Source of the DNA: Anaerotignum propionicum DSM 1682
GTDB lineage: Bacteria > Bacillota > Clostridia > Lachnospirales > Anaerotignaceae
Direction: 5' to 3'
Assembly: GCF_001561955.1 (NCBI RefSeq)
Contig: NZ_CP014223.1
Span: 1,178,001-1,242,000 of the forward strand
DNA length: 64,000 nt
The notes below the pieces were generated by a model. That model saw only the letters and a list, made by a program, of their open reading frames with translations. It ran no database searches and was not told the DNA's origin. Below, piece after piece: positions 43,930-53,765 of this stretch (position 1 is the stretch's first letter; each line of letters opens with the position of its first letter). Made by a program: the position numbers and the translations under genes.

Positions 43930-45171
43930 ATGGGTTTGAATTTTGAAGAAATTAAAAATGTGGATGTTGAGGTTGCACAGGCAATTGAGGCTGAACTTGT
44001 ACGTCAACAGCATAATATTGAGTTGATTGCATCGGAAAATATTGTTTCCAAGGCGGTTATGCTTTCAATGGGTACGCCCTTAACAAATAAATATGCTGAA
44101 GGTTACCCTGCCAAGCGTTATTATGGTGGTTGTGAAAAGGTTGATATTGTTGAAAATTTGGCGAGAGATCGGGCAAAAGAATTATTTGACTGCGATCATG
44201 TGAATGTACAGCCCCACAGCGGTTCTCAGGCAAATCAAGCTGTTTATTTTGCAATGCTTCAATACGGTGATACTGTTATGGGGATGAATTTGGATCATGG
44301 CGGTCATTTAACTCATGGCAGCCCTGTCAACCTTTCCGGCAAATATTTTAACTTTGTAGCCTATGGCGTGGATGATAATGGATTTATTGATTATGAAGCA
44401 TTTCGCAATAAGGCATTAGAGGTTAAACCAAAAATGATTGTTGCTGGTGCCAGTGCATATGCAAGAACCATTGACTTTGAGTTTATGGGCAAGGTGGCAA
44501 AGGAAGTGGGCGCGTACTTCATGGTGGATATTGCCCATATCGCCGGACTTGTAGCAGCGGGTTTCCATCCTTCCCCCGTGCCTCATGCTGATTTTGTTAC
44601 AACTACAACCCATAAAACCCTGCGTGGTCCTCGTGGTGGAATGATAATGTGCAAAGAGGAATATGCGCAAAAGATTGATAAGTCAATTTTCCCCGGTATT
44701 CAGGGAGGTCCTTTGATGCACACCATTGCCTCTAAAGCAGTATGCTTTAAGGAAGCGCTGGACCCTTCCTACAAGGAATATATTGGTCAGGTTGTTAAAA
44801 ATGCAAAGGTTTTAGCAGAAAGCCTTCAGGCAAATGGTGTAGATATCGTCTCCGGCGGCACAGATAATCACTTAATGCTGGTTGATTTACGTTCCTTGAA
44901 TATTACAGGCAAGGAAGCTGAGAAAAAATTGGATGAGGTTGGAATTACAGTAAATAAAAATACCATTCCAAATGATCCCCAGTCTCCATTTGTAACCAGT
45001 GGTATTCGTGTTGGCACTCCTGCTATTACTTCAAGAGGCATGGTGGAGGATGACATGAAGGAGATTGCAGCAATCATAGCCCTAGTTTTGAAGGACTTTG
45101 AGGGTAATAAGAATGAAGCAAAAAAACGTGTAAAAGCGTTAACAGATAGATATCCTATTTATGAGGATTAA
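43930..45171 (+). CDS. glyA: Serine hydroxymethyltransferase
   Basis: A 413-residue PLP enzyme interconverting serine and glycine with tetrahydrofolate. The PLP lysine is in [18 protein letters not shown] near residue 226. Other conserved blocks are [14 protein letters not shown] near 31, [16 protein letters not shown] near 52, [17 protein letters not shown] near 94 and [12 protein letters not shown] near 253. AGGAGG precedes the ATG. It complements the glycine cleavage genes at the start of the window, though it is transcribed separately. Confidence 0.97.
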   Translation: MGLNFEEIKNVDVEVAQAIEAELVRQQHNIELIASENIVSKAVMLSMGTPLTNKYAEGYPAKRYYGGCEKVDIVENLARDRAKELFDCDHVNVQPHSGSQANQAVYFAMLQYGDTVMGMNLDHGGHLTHGSPVNLSGKYFNFVAYGVDDNGFIDYEAFRNKALEVKPKMIVAGASAYARTIDFEFMGKVAKEVGAYFMVDIAHIAGLVAAGFHPSPVPHADFVTTTTHKTLRGPRGGMIMCKEEYAQKIDKSIFPGIQGGPLMHTIASKAVCFKEALDPSYKEYIGQVVKNAKVLAESLQANGVDIVSGGTDNHLMLVDLRSLNITGKEAEKKLDEVGITVNKNTIPNDPQSPFVTSGIRVGTPAITSRGMVEDDMKEIAAIIALVLKDFEGNKNEAKKRVKALTDRYPIYED

Positions 45172-45319
45172 ATCGGCCTGTTCAATTCTAGCAGATGCCG
45201 TCTACATCCACATAAGTACTCCAAAATAGTGGGTATTTCTGATATATTTTCCTTATGAAAATTTAACTGCAAGCGGAATGTAGAAAATTTGCGGCTTACC
45301 TAAGTATCTTTAACAAAAT

Positions 45320-45357
45320 AGTCTCCTTGCCGTGAATGGTGAGGAGACTTTTGTTTT
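45320..45357 (+). terminator. Terminator after glyA
   Basis: AGTCTCCT and AGGAGACT arms followed by TTTGTTTT, about 150 bp after the glyA stop. Confidence 0.8.
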
Positions 45358-45483
45358 ATAATTGAATATGGAGTAGCCTAAGCCACTGGGAGGTTTTTAG
45401 CGACGGGAATTGTAGACTTGTTACAATATTTAGTAGAGTAAAAACGTATTGTGTAGAAGCAAAAAGAAATTTTCATATGCTTT

Positions 45484-45512
45484 TTGCTTTTCTATCAATT
45501 TTATGCTATACT
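45484..45512 (+). promoter_or_regulatory. Sigma-A promoter of the PHP-domain gene
   Basis: TTGCTT, a 17-bp spacer and TATACT, 150 bp before the start codon. Confidence 0.65.
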
Positions 45513-45663
45513 TTAGACTTGAGTGGAAAATCACTCTAAAATGGATGATTTATAAGTATTTGACTTTGACGGAATGAAATGTTTATCAAGGGATGCTTTT
45601 TAGTGAATCCCACTGAGAATATGTAACATGATTTTTTTTGCAATTGGAGGTGAGAGATTAAAT

Positions 45664-46392
45664 ATGAAAATTTTAGCGGATACCCATACCCACAGTCTGG
45701 CTAGCGGACATGCCTATAGCACCATTCAAGAAAACGTTCGTGCGGCGGCAGAAAAGGGGCTTAAGCTAATTGCTTTGACGGAGCATGCACCTGCAATGCA
45801 AAATACTACTTCCCATGCTTATTTTGCAAATCTCCATGTGATTCCTGATGAGCTTTTTGGTGTACGTGTACTAAAAGGTGTAGAGCTTAATATTCTTGAC
45901 TTTGAGGGAAGCGTTGATATGGATGAGCGAATCCTCTCTGGTCTTGATCTTTCTATTGCAAGCTTACATATTCCTTGTATTGCACCGGGAAGCATGGAGG
46001 AAAATACAAATGCTTGCATCCGTGCAATGGAAAATCCCTATGTAGATATATTAGGACATCCGGGTGATCCCAGATATCCTTTGGATTATGACGAAATTTT
46101 TAAAGCAGCAAAAAGGACAGGTACTTTACTTGAAATCAATAATGCATCCTTGGTGCCAGGTGGTTTCCGCTCCGGAAGCGATGAAAATATTGAAAAATTA
46201 TTGCATATGGCCATAGCAGAAAATGTACCGATTGTGGTGGGTAGTGATGCCCATTTTTATACTGGAATTGGTGATATATATTATGTGGAACGCCTATTGG
46301 AAAAAATCGGATTCCCAGAAGAATTGGTTTTAAATACAGACCTTGAAAAGCTTTTGTATGCAATAAAACGCAATAAAAGGCAAAAAAAATAG
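45664..46392 (+). CDS. PHP-domain phosphoesterase (YcdX-like)
   Basis: A 242-residue metal-dependent phosphatase of the PHP superfamily. Metal ligands: DTHTHSLASGHAY at residues 6-18, LTEHAP near 38, the Glu of GVELNI near 73, HIP near 101, HPGDPRYPLDY near 129, and GSDAHFY near 190. Its fold and motif order match YcdX and trinuclear-zinc phosphatases; the natural substrate is unknown. ATG 45664 follows GGAGGTGAGAG and begins the typical MKILADTHTH; upstream in-frame ATG 45628 is unlikely. Confidence 0.9.
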   Translation: MKILADTHTHSLASGHAYSTIQENVRAAAEKGLKLIALTEHAPAMQNTTSHAYFANLHVIPDELFGVRVLKGVELNILDFEGSVDMDERILSGLDLSIASLHIPCIAPGSMEENTNACIRAMENPYVDILGHPGDPRYPLDYDEIFKAAKRTGTLLEINNASLVPGGFRSGSDENIEKLLHMAIAENVPIVVGSDAHFYTGIGDIYYVERLLEKIGFPEELVLNTDLEKLLYAIKRNKRQKK

Positions 46393-46403
46393 AAGGAAAT
46401 CCC

Positions 46404-46432
46404 TTTACTTTAGCACTTTAGTATGTTAATAT
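46404..46432 (+). promoter_or_regulatory. Promoter of the YerC-like gene
   Basis: TTTACT, 17-bp spacer, TAATAT, about 40 bp before the start codon. Confidence 0.6.
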
Positions 46433-46469
46433 AAAAAGGATTATAGTGCAAAAGAGGTGGCCTTGACAG

Positions 46470-46778
46470 ATGAATAAAAAAATTAAAACAGAACTTACAG
46501 ATAAGCTTTTTCAAAGTATTTTGTGCATGAATACAGTAGAAGAATGCTATCAGCTTTTCGAGGATCTTTGTACGGTGAATGAGATTCAGGCCATTGCCCA
46601 GCGTATGGAGGTTGCAGCTATGCTGGATGCAAAATGTACCTATGTAGAGATCGCAGAAAAAACCGGTGCTTCAACTGCAACGATCAGCAGAGTAAATCGA
46701 TGTCTTCATTATGGGACTGACGGATATAAATTGGCGATAGATCGCGTGAAGGCATTGGAACAGAAGGAAGAAAATTAG
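46470..46778 (+). CDS. TrpR-like regulator, YerC/YecD family
   Basis: A 102-residue DNA-binding protein. The Trp-repressor-like fold is seen as LTDKLFQSILCMNTVEECYQ, then FEDLCTVNEIQAIAQRMEVA, then the helix-turn-helix YVEIAEKTGASTATISRVNR. In Bacillus yerC lies directly upstream of pcrB-pcrA-ligA. Here too it precedes pcrA and ligA, so the linkage is conserved. The ligand and targets are not known from sequence. Confidence 0.92.
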   Translation: MNKKIKTELTDKLFQSILCMNTVEECYQLFEDLCTVNEIQAIAQRMEVAAMLDAKCTYVEIAEKTGASTATISRVNRCLHYGTDGYKLAIDRVKALEQKEEN

Positions 46779-46796
46779 GTTTTATGAATGTATGAA

Positions 46797-46877
46797 TAAA
46801 GCGTGGGGCTGATTATTGACGAAGCAGTGGAAAACGAATCCGGACTTCATCGATATCAGCCTTTCTTGGCGCTTTTT
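46797..46877 (+). terminator. Long imperfect hairpin before pcrA
   Basis: AAAGCG...GGCTGATTATTGA pairs imperfectly with TCGATATCAGCC...GCGCTTTTTT. It is a probable terminator of the YerC-like gene. The remaining 155 bp to pcrA hold no recognisable gene. Confidence 0.5.
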
Positions 46878-47032
46878 TGAAGCTTATGTGAGCATTTATC
46901 CAGATGATAATGGTACAAGATTTTAGGAGCAAAATTGCCCAGCGAATCGTTTCGTAAAATTTCATCTGTTTTTTTAATATATCGTAACTGAAAGTATATA
47001 TAGTGGAGTTTAATTAGGAAGAGGAGAATAAT

Positions 47033-49303
47033 ATGATAGGGTTTGAGCAGCTCAACACGATGCAGCAAAAGGCAGTTTTACAAAAGGATGGTCCCGTTTT
47101 GGTTTTGGCTGGGGCAGGCAGTGGAAAAACCGGAGCGTTAACCGTGCGTATTGCCCATTTGCTGGAGACAGGAGTGAAGCCTTGGAATATCCTTGCGATT
47201 ACTTTTACAAATAAAGCTGCAAAGGAAATGAGAGAGCGTGTGCTTAAGCTGGTACCAAACGGGGCAGAGGATATTTGGATCAGTACGTTCCATTCCACTT
47301 GCGTTCGTATTTTGCGCCGAGAAATTCATTTTTTGGATTATGATGGGCAATTTTCTATCTATGACGCTGATGATCAGGAAAAGCTTATGCGTGAGGTTTT
47401 TAAACAGCTGGGCTTTGATACCATGAATAAATCTTTTTCTGTGAGAGGGGCTATGTCCATCATCAGCAACCTAAAGGAAGAAATGGTTTCTTGGGAAGAT
47501 TATTCCAAAAACGCTGATCGAGAAGACGAAAAAGCAAGTCGTATCGCTTTAGTTTATCGTACTTACCAAAAACGTTTGAAAGAAAACAATGCTTTGGATT
47601 TTGATGATTTAATATATAAAACTGTTTTATTGTTTAGAAATCATCCTGAGGTTTTGGAGAAGTATCAGGATAGATTCCGTTATATTATGGTGGACGAGTA
47701 TCAGGATACAAATACCTCTCAGTATGAATTAGTTTGTATGCTGGCTTCTAAATATAAAAATCTTTGTGTTGTTGGAGATGATGACCAAAGTATCTATGGT
47801 TGGCGTGGTGCGAACATACGAAATATTTTGGAATTCGAAAAGGATTTCCCTGAAACCGTTGTAATAAAGCTGGAACAAAATTATCGTTCTACCCAAAAAA
47901 TTCTGGAAGCTGCAAATTCCGTGATTCAGAATAATCAGACAAGAAAAGATAAATCTCTTTGGACAGAGAATGATGGTGGAAATATTCTTCATATTTATAA
48001 AGGGGAAAATGAATACGACGAGGCGCGTTTTGTTGCTGAGCAGATTCAGGAAATTGTAAATAATGGCAGAGAATTTAAGGATATGGCTGTTCTGTATCGT
48101 ACCAATGCGCAGTCCCGTGCGGTGGAGGATCAATTTGTGAAAAAAGGGATTCCTTATCGTTTATTTGGGGGCGTTCGGTTTTACGAGCGTAAGGAAGTAA
48201 GAGATATTCTTTCATACCTCAAGGTTTTAGCCAATCCTGTGGATACCATTTCTTTGCGCCGCATTATTAATGTTCCCAAAAGAGGAATTGGTGAGGCTTC
48301 TATTGACAAGGTTGCAGCATTTGCAGAAGCAAACCAAATATCTTTGTTTGATGCCTTGTTAAGGCTGGATGAGATTACGGAATTAAAAACAAGAGCATCA
48401 AAATTCCGAGATTTTCTTGAAATTATTACTAGCTTGCAAAAGGACGCAGCTGATTTATCTGCAGCGGAATTGATTGATACAGTGGTAAAACGTTCAGGAT
48501 ATTTCCAACTGTTGATGACAGAAGGGACAGAAGAGGCTCTTTCACGCTTGCAAAACATTGATGAATTTGTGAATAAAGCAGTGGAATACGATAAAAATAA
48601 TCCAGAGGGTGGATTGATGGGATTTTTGGAAGAGGTTTCCTTGGTAGCGGATATTGATAGTTATCAGCCGGGGGAGGACGCCGCTGTGCTTATGACATTA
48701 CATAGCGCCAAGGGCTTGGAATTTCCTTATGTATTTATGATTGGTATGGAGGAAGGCATGTTCCCTACCTTCCGTGCAGTAATGTATGGTGGAGAAAAGG
48801 ATATCGAGGAAGAAAGACGCCTTTGCTATGTTGGTATTACCCGTGCAAGAGAAGAATTGTTTCTTACCCATGCAAAAAGTCGTATGCAACATGGAATTAC
48901 ACAATACAATCCACCATCACGCTTCTTAAAGGAAATTCCTCAAGAGCTGGTGGATATGCCTACAAGGGAAATTTCTGAGATGGCAAAGAAATATGCCATG
49001 AAAAATAGCATGAAGCTTTCACCAATTACATCTTTAAAACAGCAACGTATTGGCGGAAGAGGCACAGGAATCCCTGCAACTTTTATTACGGCTTCTAAGG
49101 AAAATAAGAGAATGCCTGCCCCTAAGGATTTTGAATTGAATTATAAAGAAGGCGATAAGGTGCGTGCACCAAAGTATGGCATTGGCGTAGTAAAATCCAT
49201 TCAAAATGGCGGTGCGGATTATGAAGTTGAGGTTTCATTTGGTGAGAAGGGAACCAAGAAATTTATGGCGAAATTATCAAAGCTGATTAAAGTAACCGAA
49301 TAA
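47033..49303 (+). CDS. pcrA: ATP-dependent DNA helicase PcrA/UvrD
   Basis: A 756-residue superfamily 1A 3'-5' helicase for nucleotide-excision repair and replication-conflict resolution. Motifs: N-terminal Q-motif LNTMQQKAV, Walker A AGAGSGKTGALT near residue 28, motif II VDEYQDTN near 223, motif III VGDDDQSIYGWRGA near 246, motif IV QNYRSTQ near 282, motif V TLHSAKGLEFPYVF near 560, motif VI CYVGITRARE near 600. The C-terminal Tudor-like RNA-polymerase-binding domain is present (EGDKVRAPKYGIGVVKSI). AGAGGAG precedes the ATG. Confidence 0.96.
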   Translation: MIGFEQLNTMQQKAVLQKDGPVLVLAGAGSGKTGALTVRIAHLLETGVKPWNILAITFTNKAAKEMRERVLKLVPNGAEDIWISTFHSTCVRILRREIHFLDYDGQFSIYDADDQEKLMREVFKQLGFDTMNKSFSVRGAMSIISNLKEEMVSWEDYSKNADREDEKASRIALVYRTYQKRLKENNALDFDDLIYKTVLLFRNHPEVLEKYQDRFRYIMVDEYQDTNTSQYELVCMLASKYKNLCVVGDDDQSIYGWRGANIRNILEFEKDFPETVVIKLEQNYRSTQKILEAANSVIQNNQTRKDKSLWTENDGGNILHIYKGENEYDEARFVAEQIQEIVNNGREFKDMAVLYRTNAQSRAVEDQFVKKGIPYRLFGGVRFYERKEVRDILSYLKVLANPVDTISLRRIINVPKRGIGEASIDKVAAFAEANQISLFDALLRLDEITELKTRASKFRDFLEIITSLQKDAADLSAAELIDTVVKRSGYFQLLMTEGTEEALSRLQNIDEFVNKAVEYDKNNPEGGLMGFLEEVSLVADIDSYQPGEDAAVLMTLHSAKGLEFPYVFMIGMEEGMFPTFRAVMYGGEKDIEEERRLCYVGITRAREELFLTHAKSRMQHGITQYNPPSRFLKEIPQELVDMPTREISEMAKKYAMKNSMKLSPITSLKQQRIGGRGTGIPATFITASKENKRMPAPKDFELNYKEGDKVRAPKYGIGVVKSIQNGGADYEVEVSFGEKGTKKFMAKLSKLIKVTE

Positions 49304-49324
49304 AGATTTAGGAGTTGAGGCTGA

Positions 49325-51298
49325 ATGGTAAACCGGATAAAGGAATTGATTTCTCTTTTGAATAAGGCGGCTGAAGCGTATTATCAAAAGGATACAGAAA
49401 TAATGTCTAATCAGGAGTATGATCGTTTGTATGATGAACTGGAGCATTTGGAAAAGGAAAGCGGCATCATACTGGCCAATAGCCCTACCCAAAGGGTTGG
49501 TTATACCGTATTGAGTAATTTGCAAAAGGTGAAGCATGACAGCCCCATATTATCTTTAGATAAAACAAAAGAACCACAAAAATTAAAAAGCTTTTTAGGC
49601 GGAGAAAAGGGAATTCTTTCTTGGAAATTAGATGGATTAACCATTGTATTAACATACGAAAATGGGACACTTCAGCAGGCAATAACCCGGGGAAATGGGG
49701 AAATCGGCGAGGATGTCACCCATAATGCAAGGGTCTTTGCTAATTTACCGTTGCAAATTAGCTTTAAAGGAAGCTTGGTTCTTCGTGGAGAAGGCGTGAT
49801 TTCTTATACAGAGTTTCATCGCATAAACGAAGGAGCTCAGGAAGAAGAGAAATACAAGAATCCTAGAAATCTTTGCAGTGGTACGGTACGACAGCTTAAT
49901 AGTGAAATTGCCGCGAAAAGAAGAGTCCAGTTCTTTGCATTTACATTGGTAAGTGCTGAGGGTAGATTATTGTCCGATAGCAAGGCAGAAAATTTGAAGT
50001 GGCTTGCGGGGCTTGGATTTGATGTGGTTGACCATAAGATTGTGACCGCTGAAACTGTAGAGCAGGAAGTGGAATGGTTTCGTGCCTATGTAAAAAAGAA
50101 TGACATTGCATCCGATGGTTTGGTTTTAACCTTCGATAGTATTGATTATAGTGAAAATCTTGGCAGTACAGCGAAATTCCCCAAAGATTCCATTGCCTTT
50201 AAATGGGCGGATGAAATGGCAGAGACTACCTTGCGGGAAATTGAATGGAATACCTCAAGAACTGGTTTGATGAACCCCATTGCAATCTTTGATCCTGTGG
50301 AATTGGAGGGATCTAGAGTCAGCAGAGCCAGTGTGCATAACGTTAGTATTTTGCGGGAGCTCAAGCTGGGTATTGGTGATAGTATCAAAGTTTATAAAGC
50401 AAATATGATTATCCCCCAAATTGCAGAGAATTTGACGTGCTCTGACTCAGCTGAAATTCCAAAGGAGTGCTTTGTGTGCGGTGGGGAGACCCAAATCAAA
50501 AAACAACGAGACGGGGAAGCTTTATACTGCACAAACCCAGAGTGTTCTGCCCAAAGAATTCAGAGACTTACTCATTTTGTGTCAAGAGATGCCATGAATA
50601 TGGAGGGCTTTTCTGAGGAGACCATAAAGAAGTTTCTGGAGATGGGCTTTATTCAGCAATATCCTGATATTTTTTGTTTGGAGAAATATGAAGGACAAAT
50701 AAAAAAAATGGAAGGCTTCGGGGAAAAATCTTATAGTAATTTGATAAAGTCCATTGAAAAGGCAAAACAAGTGGAGCTTCCGAATTTTATTTATGCTTTA
50801 GGCATTGATCAGGTGGGCTTGCGCAATGCCAAGCTTTTATGTAGTAAATATCATTATGATTTGGATAAAATTATTCACGCTTCAGAAGATGAGTTGATTG
50901 GTATTGATGGATTCGGAACTGTAATAGCCCATAGCATTCATCATTATTTTGGAGAAGAAGAACATAAAACACTGTTAAATTGTGCTTTGAAGTATTTGAA
51001 AATAAAGGTTCCGGTAGAAATTAAAACGGAGGGATCTCTTGTACAAGGGTTAACTTTTGTAGTGACAGGAGACTTAGAAAGGTTTTCAAACCGAAAAGCT
51101 CTTTCAGAGGCAATAGAGTTACTGGGAGGAAAGGTAACAGGAAGTGTTACGAAGAAGACGAATTATTTAATTAATAATGACGTTTTCTCAGCATCTTCAA
51201 AAAATGAAAAAGCCAAACAATTGGGAATTCCGATTATTAGCGAGAATGATTTTATACTTCAATTTAAGATAATGCCAGATGAATCTAAAAACATTTAA
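49325..51298 (+). CDS. ligA: NAD-dependent DNA ligase
   Basis: A 657-residue bacterial replicative ligase. Residues 1-70 are domain Ia (YHxxD-like QKDTEIMSNQEYDRLYDELE). The adenylation lysine is in LSWKLDGLTIVL near residue 101. The OB fold (ASVHNVSILRELKLGIGD) is followed by a four-Cys zinc finger CFVCGG...CTNPEC near 389-408. A helix-hairpin-helix region and a BRCT domain (GLTFVVTGDLERFSNRKALS) end the protein. It starts 21 bp after pcrA with GGAG ahead, the conserved pcrA-ligA pair. Confidence 0.96.
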   Translation: MVNRIKELISLLNKAAEAYYQKDTEIMSNQEYDRLYDELEHLEKESGIILANSPTQRVGYTVLSNLQKVKHDSPILSLDKTKEPQKLKSFLGGEKGILSWKLDGLTIVLTYENGTLQQAITRGNGEIGEDVTHNARVFANLPLQISFKGSLVLRGEGVISYTEFHRINEGAQEEEKYKNPRNLCSGTVRQLNSEIAAKRRVQFFAFTLVSAEGRLLSDSKAENLKWLAGLGFDVVDHKIVTAETVEQEVEWFRAYVKKNDIASDGLVLTFDSIDYSENLGSTAKFPKDSIAFKWADEMAETTLREIEWNTSRTGLMNPIAIFDPVELEGSRVSRASVHNVSILRELKLGIGDSIKVYKANMIIPQIAENLTCSDSAEIPKECFVCGGETQIKKQRDGEALYCTNPECSAQRIQRLTHFVSRDAMNMEGFSEETIKKFLEMGFIQQYPDIFCLEKYEGQIKKMEGFGEKSYSNLIKSIEKAKQVELPNFIYALGIDQVGLRNAKLLCSKYHYDLDKIIHASEDELIGIDGFGTVIAHSIHHYFGEEEHKTLLNCALKYLKIKVPVEIKTEGSLVQGLTFVVTGDLERFSNRKALSEAIELLGGKVTGSVTKKTNYLINNDVFSASSKNEKAKQLGIPIISENDFILQFKIMPDESKNI

Positions 51299-51482
51299 AC
51301 AAATCTAATATAGACGAGATAGGAATCTTAAACCATTGTAGAGTAGATTGGCGGGTGCTTTTATGTACCTGTCTTTTTATTATTTTTGATAGACCTTAAT
51401 AAAACGAGCATAATTTTGTTAATCAGATAGATGATGTATTAGAAGTGGCAATAGTGAAATCGAGTTTGATATTTGCAAAAAA

Positions 51483-51531
51483 GTTTCTCCTTTGAATGTT
51501 TAAGAATTTTTACAGTCAAAGGAGATTTTTT
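51483..51531. terminator. Bidirectional terminator, ligA / ABC permease
   Basis: TCTCCTTTGA and TCAAAGGAGA arms with T-runs on both strands, between converging genes. Confidence 0.9.
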
Positions 51532-52358
51532 TATTGCTGCCATTTTAAACACTTTTTTTCAAGCAAAGCGATACCCTCATACATAAGGGCGGCAAGAATA
51601 GCAAGTATAATGACACTGAGCATTACCCAGTCTAGTTTGAATATCTGACTTCCGTATACAATTAAAAATCCTAATCCGGATTGGGCAACCAAAAATTCTC
51701 CGACAATAACACCTACAAAAGATAACCCCACATTAATTTTCAGTGCGTTTAAGATACAAGGGATGTTCGCTGGAAAAACAACTTTTTTTAGCACCTGTGC
51801 TTTTGTGCCGCCAAAAATTTGTATCAGCTTTATTTTTTCAGCATCCACTTGCAAAAAACCATTCAGGACACTCATTACTGTAACAATGACTGAAGTTAAC
51901 AAAGCAACCGCTATAATGGAAGTTTGGTTATTTCCTAACCAAACGATAATAATTGGAGCAAGGGCGGTTTTGGGTAAGGAGTTTAATACTACCAAATATG
52001 GCTCTGCAATATCCGAAATAAAACGATTCCACCATAATAGAATTGCAGTCAAAGTGCCGAGGATTGTTCCCAGTACAAAACCAGCTACAGTTTCCCAAAG
52101 GGTTGTTCCAATGTGAGTCCATAATGTGCCGTCTTTTCCCATTTGCATTCCAGCTGATAGCATTCTGCTTGGCTGACTAAAAATGAACGGATCAATCCAG
52201 CCAACACGAGCTGCAATTTCCCATAGTAGAAAAAAACCAATCAGAAGAATCCATTGAATGCCATGTATAGCATTTTTTCTTCGCTGTAAGCGATTTAAAA
52301 AAGCTGCCTGCTCCTTTGACATGAATTTTGTATCCTTTTGCTTATGCCACATGAACAT
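51531..52358 (-). CDS. ABC transporter permease, NitT/TauT/SsuC type
   Basis: A 275-residue membrane protein with about six helices and the binding-protein-dependent transport loop. The first helix is ILLIGFFLLWEIAARVG near residue 38, and the coupling EAA-type loop is AEKIKLIQIFGGTKAQVLKK near 178. It resembles SsuC/TauC/ThiX permeases for sulfonates, nitrate or pyrimidine vitamin precursors. No substrate-binding protein is encoded next to it, so the substrate is unknown. Its start overlaps the ATPase gene by 17 bp; an ATG at 52352 is an alternative. Confidence 0.92.
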   Translation of the reverse strand: MFMWHKQKDTKFMSKEQAAFLNRLQRRKNAIHGIQWILLIGFFLLWEIAARVGWIDPFIFSQPSRMLSAGMQMGKDGTLWTHIGTTLWETVAGFVLGTILGTLTAILLWWNRFISDIAEPYLVVLNSLPKTALAPIIIVWLGNNQTSIIAVALLTSVIVTVMSVLNGFLQVDAEKIKLIQIFGGTKAQVLKKVVFPANIPCILNALKINVGLSFVGVIVGEFLVAQSGLGFLIVYGSQIFKLDWVMLSVIILAILAALMYEGIALLEKKCLKWQQ

Positions 52359-53088
52359 CTAACTCCTTCCAAATTGCATTGAAATATTCCCGAAATTCGG
52401 GTGCTTCTCTAGCCTTTATGGGACTATATTCATCAATTGACAGTTGAATATCATAAATCCTTTTTACTTGTGCAGGGCGAGAAGAAAGAACAACGACTCT
52501 ATCTGCAAGGCTGATTGCTTCAGAAATATCATGGCTGACTAAAATTGCAGTTTTCCCTTCTTTGCGTATGATAGACCCGATTTCATCGGAAACGGAAAGG
52601 CGCGTCTGATAATCTAAGGCGGAAAATGGTTCATCAAGCAGCAGTATATCAGGTCGTATGGCCAATGTACGAATGAGGGCGACCCGTTGTCGCATCCCTC
52701 CAGAAAGCTGATAGGGATAATGCTCTTTAAAATCAGCAAGACCGTATTGATCAAGCAATGCTTCAACAAAAGCAATATTTTCGGAAGTAAGCTTATTTTG
52801 TATTTCCAAGCCCAGTAGGGCGTTATTGCGTATGGTACGCCATTCCAAAAGATAATCCTTTTGCAGCATATAACCAATTTCTCCGTTCACAGAAATTTTT
52901 CCGTGGGAAGGTGTGATTAGTCCTGCCAACATGGAAAGCAGGGAGGATTTACCGCATCCACTGGGGCCGACAATACTGAGAAATTCACCAGCCTGAACGG
53001 AGAGATTTAAATTAGAAACAGCCAATGTTTCGCCATTCACACTATGATAACGTAGGCTGACATCTTCTAAAGAAACGATAGGGTGCAT
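52342..53088 (-). CDS. ABC transporter ATP-binding protein, NitT/TauT type
   Basis: A 248-residue ATPase. Walker A is IVGPSGCGKSSLLSML near residue 38, Q-loop GYMLQKDYLLEW near 72, signature YQLSGGMRQRVALIR near 126, Walker B ILLLDEPFSALD near 149, and switch His in AILVSHDISEAISLADRV near 183. It pairs with the downstream permease. An extended -10 TGATATAAT at 53128-53120 (minus strand) and an AAGGAGG site precede it. No riboswitch was recognised in the leader. Confidence 0.94.
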   Translation of the reverse strand: MHPIVSLEDVSLRYHSVNGETLAVSNLNLSVQAGEFLSIVGPSGCGKSSLLSMLAGLITPSHGKISVNGEIGYMLQKDYLLEWRTIRNNALLGLEIQNKLTSENIAFVEALLDQYGLADFKEHYPYQLSGGMRQRVALIRTLAIRPDILLLDEPFSALDYQTRLSVSDEIGSIIRKEGKTAILVSHDISEAISLADRVVVLSSRPAQVKRIYDIQLSIDEYSPIKAREAPEFREYFNAIWKELDVHVA

Positions 53089-53119
53089 GGAAACGACCTC
53101 CTTGTTGACTTATATTCCC

Positions 53120-53128
53120 ATTATATCA
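53120..53128 (-). promoter_or_regulatory. Extended -10 element of the ABC transporter operon
   Basis: TGATATAAT on the minus strand, about 32 bp before the ATPase start. No clear -35. Confidence 0.5.
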
Positions 53129-53234
53129 ATTACAGGACAAAAAGTGCTTTTCCTATTTAAAGAATATACAGAAAAGCAAATACATTTTTTAAGGATTATA
53201 AAGCGTTCACAACAACATCGTTTGATCAAAATGC

Positions 53235-53290
53235 AAAAGCCCGTATTGCAAGGAAATTTTAGGAGATTTTCCAATTGCAATCGGGCTTTT
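53235..53290. terminator. Terminator downstream of the Cys-rich mini-genes
   Basis: AAAAGCCCGTATTGCAAGG and CCAATTGCAATCGGGCTTTT pair through most of their length. T-runs lie on both strands. Confidence 0.85.
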
Positions 53291-53401
53291 TATTGAAAAA
53301 TGATAAAGACTCTGAAAAATACAGAAAACTTCACTTTCATAATACAGAGGATAACACTCTTACTAAAATTTACTGGCTATTCTTATTTTCTAATAAATTA
53401 T

Positions 53402-53578
53402 TTAATCCTCTTCCATTTCCCAATAATCATACTCTGATGCAAGAACATTTTGCTCTCTACGAGGTCTGCAGCTTTGCCACAACCAGTATTGCTGCCACCA
53501 CCAATATTTGCAGGAACAGTGGCAGCCACAACAAGAATGTCTGCACCGTCTGTGACTTGATCTTCGTTGATCACACAT
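53402..53578 (-). CDS. 58-residue Cys/Trp/Arg-rich small protein
   Basis: An ORF of 58 codons with an ideal AAAGGAGG site 7 bp before its ATG. The peptide has three parts. The basic N-terminal part begins MCDQRRSSHRRCRHSCCGCH and is rich in Cys, His and Arg. The middle is aromatic (CKYWWWQQYWLWQSC), and the C-terminus is acidic (EYDYWEMEED). There is no signal peptide. I recognise no family. It is second in a two-gene unit, 33 bp after a 33-residue Cys-rich ORF, with a sigma-K-like promoter ahead and a terminator behind. A coat or exosporium structural peptide is the favoured inference; metal binding is an alternative. Confidence 0.72.
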   Translation of the reverse strand: MCDQRRSSHRRCRHSCCGCHCSCKYWWWQQYWLWQSCRPRREQNVLASEYDYWEMEED

Positions 53579-53611
53579 GATATATCCTCCTTTCCGTTTG
53601 ATTACATAGTT

Positions 53612-53713
53612 TTAGCATCTGTTACATCTACAACAGCAACGATTGCATCTGCAGCACCGACAGCCTCTGTGGCAGCAACCTCTACAACATCTGTGACATG
53701 TTTGTCCAATCAT
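53612..53713 (-). CDS. 33-residue extremely Cys/Arg-rich peptide
   Basis: An ORF of 33 codons with an ideal AAAGGAGG site 7 bp before its ATG. The peptide has 14 Cys and 8 Arg, with the dominant spacing C-C-R-x-C (for example CHRGCRCCRCNRCCCRCN). It lacks hydrophobic segments. No family is recognised. Cys/Arg composition this extreme is seen in some spore-coat and metal-binding peptides. First gene of the unit behind the sigma-K-like promoter. Confidence 0.7.
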   Translation of the reverse strand: MIGQTCHRCCRGCCHRGCRCCRCNRCCCRCNRC

Positions 53714-53765
53714 ATTTTATCCTCCTTTCTTTTTTGAGAGAAATGGGTGGTTGTTTCTCTTTCTA

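Noticed and set aside
53275-53580. 101-codon plus-strand frame near the Cys-rich genes
   Set aside because: It is the antisense of the 58-residue gene and of the terminator, with no ribosome site.
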